Assembly (NCBI GenBank): GCA_905178155.1
Contig: CAJINV010000005.1
Span: 8,595,591 to 8,659,590, forward strand
DNA length: 64,000 nucleotides
DNA from: Amoebophrya sp. A120
Taxonomy: Eukaryota > Sar > Dinophyceae > Syndiniales > Amoebophryaceae
Reading direction: 5' to 3'
Shown: positions 63,254-64,000 of the stretch, piece after piece
How the letters are laid out: the number at the start of each line of letters is the position of its first letter
Position numbering within the stretch: the first letter of the stretch is position 1
The notes under the pieces: generated by a model
Databases searched by the model: none
What the model was told of the DNA's origin: nothing
Seen by the model: the letters and a program-made list of their open reading frames with translations, nothing else
Program-made: the position numbers and the translations under genes

Positions 63254-64000
63254 ATAAACACATTTTTGATGTGGTGTTTGATGAATTTGAATCCTGAGCA
63301 ATCGAATAAAATATCAGTCAAACCTTGACGAGAACATATCGCACACGATATTCCGATCCATCTCGATCAGAAAGAGTCGGCTTTTCACACCCATATTGGA
63401 ATCAATCAACATATGAATCTTCAGAATCTGGATGGAATGGGAAAATTGAAAATTGATAGACTCTGTTCCGATTTCTCTAGTTGATTTCTCTATATCGATA
63501 TTTCGAATGATAGGATTGATTTTTTTCGAATTTGTGTCATCCATACATCGAATGATTGATGGAGGATTTTTCTATATCGATATTTTCTTTCTTTCTTTCT
63601 TTCCATGTCCGGGCATGGCTTCAAATGTTCAAGGCCCTAAAGAATCCTCTTCATCCATTTTCAACCTGCTCTCTTGATCATCAATTTCCTGCTGCGAGAA
63701 TATATAAGCACCTGAGAATAAACATAAAAATAAAAATAGATCCGAAAAAAAGATTTCGATTGATCTCTGGGTGTGTGTGAAAAGAATTACAATAGCTTTT
63801 TCGGGTCTGGTGAAGATCTAACTCTCCTACAAAATTCGATTTCTTTTGTTAGTGTTCTCTTCTTCTGAATTTCAAATGCAAAAGTGTCTTCTGGATTTCA
63901 AATGTAAGAGTGTCTTCTGATATTTCGAATGATAGGATTGATTTTTTTCGAATTTGTGTCATCCATATATCGAATGATTGATGGAGATTTCAGAAATGTA
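63254..64000. other. AT-rich end of window, no gene
   Basis: A roughly 70-bp block (gatatttcgaatgatagg... to ...gattgatgg) occurs at 63496-63566 and again at 63919-63988, and a TTTC run lies at 63585-63602. No coding features or element ends. Confidence 0.6.

Noticed and set aside
1-64000. A CRISPR-like arrangement of regularly spaced repeats
   Set aside because: The repeats are inverted pairs within elements, with irregular spacing, in a eukaryotic gene context.
1-64000. A dinoflagellate spliced-leader gene
   Set aside because: I looked for the conserved leader core and found no match, so the dinoflagellate assignment rests only on the style of the introns.

Overview
The window is nuclear DNA of a unicellular eukaryote. 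Its genes are cut into many short exons by families of short inverted-repeat elements. There are no operons or ribosome-binding sites, and I found no rRNA, credible tRNA or CRISPR. One gene is clearly SPEF1, a calponin-homology protein of the ciliary central apparatus, so the organism builds a flagellum. Dense, TIR-bearing, intron-like elements with non-canonical boundaries recall what is published for introner elements in parasitic dinoflagellates such as Amoebophrya. That assignment is an inference only; no species marker is present.

Layout. 1-2800: 3' part of a CobW-family GTPase gene. 3609-8186: an uncharacterised multi-exon gene. 8187-9430: unresolved sequence with two more elements. 9659-24100: two diverged copies of a repeat unit carrying a small secreted-protein gene (intact at 21104-22042, a remnant at 9659-9866). 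The left unit is split by a complete but decayed Ty1/copia element (10110-18771, 566-bp LTRs, 5-bp target duplication), and that element is itself split by two GC-rich insertions. 24973-28478: SPEF1. 31052-39080 and 42881-45655: two paralogous genes for a signal-anchored coiled-coil protein. The first is disrupted by large insertions, one of which carries a truncated gene copy and an antisense gene. 46360-50030: two minisatellite arrays. 52924-62220: a large uncharacterised membrane-protein gene with more than 20 elements. 62377-64000: a duplicated 3' segment and AT-rich sequence.

The striking system is the element population. I resolve about 60 copies in at least eleven families (labelled A-K here). 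Most begin TAT and end ATA, sit between direct repeats of about 5 bp, and carry internal copies of GCATGACAAATTT / TTTGTAATGC. Removing element plus one target copy restores the reading frame in nearly every gene where I could check. They therefore behave as DNA-transposon-like introners. The two coiled-coil paralogues give internal proof, because each carries an element whose exact empty site is preserved in the other.
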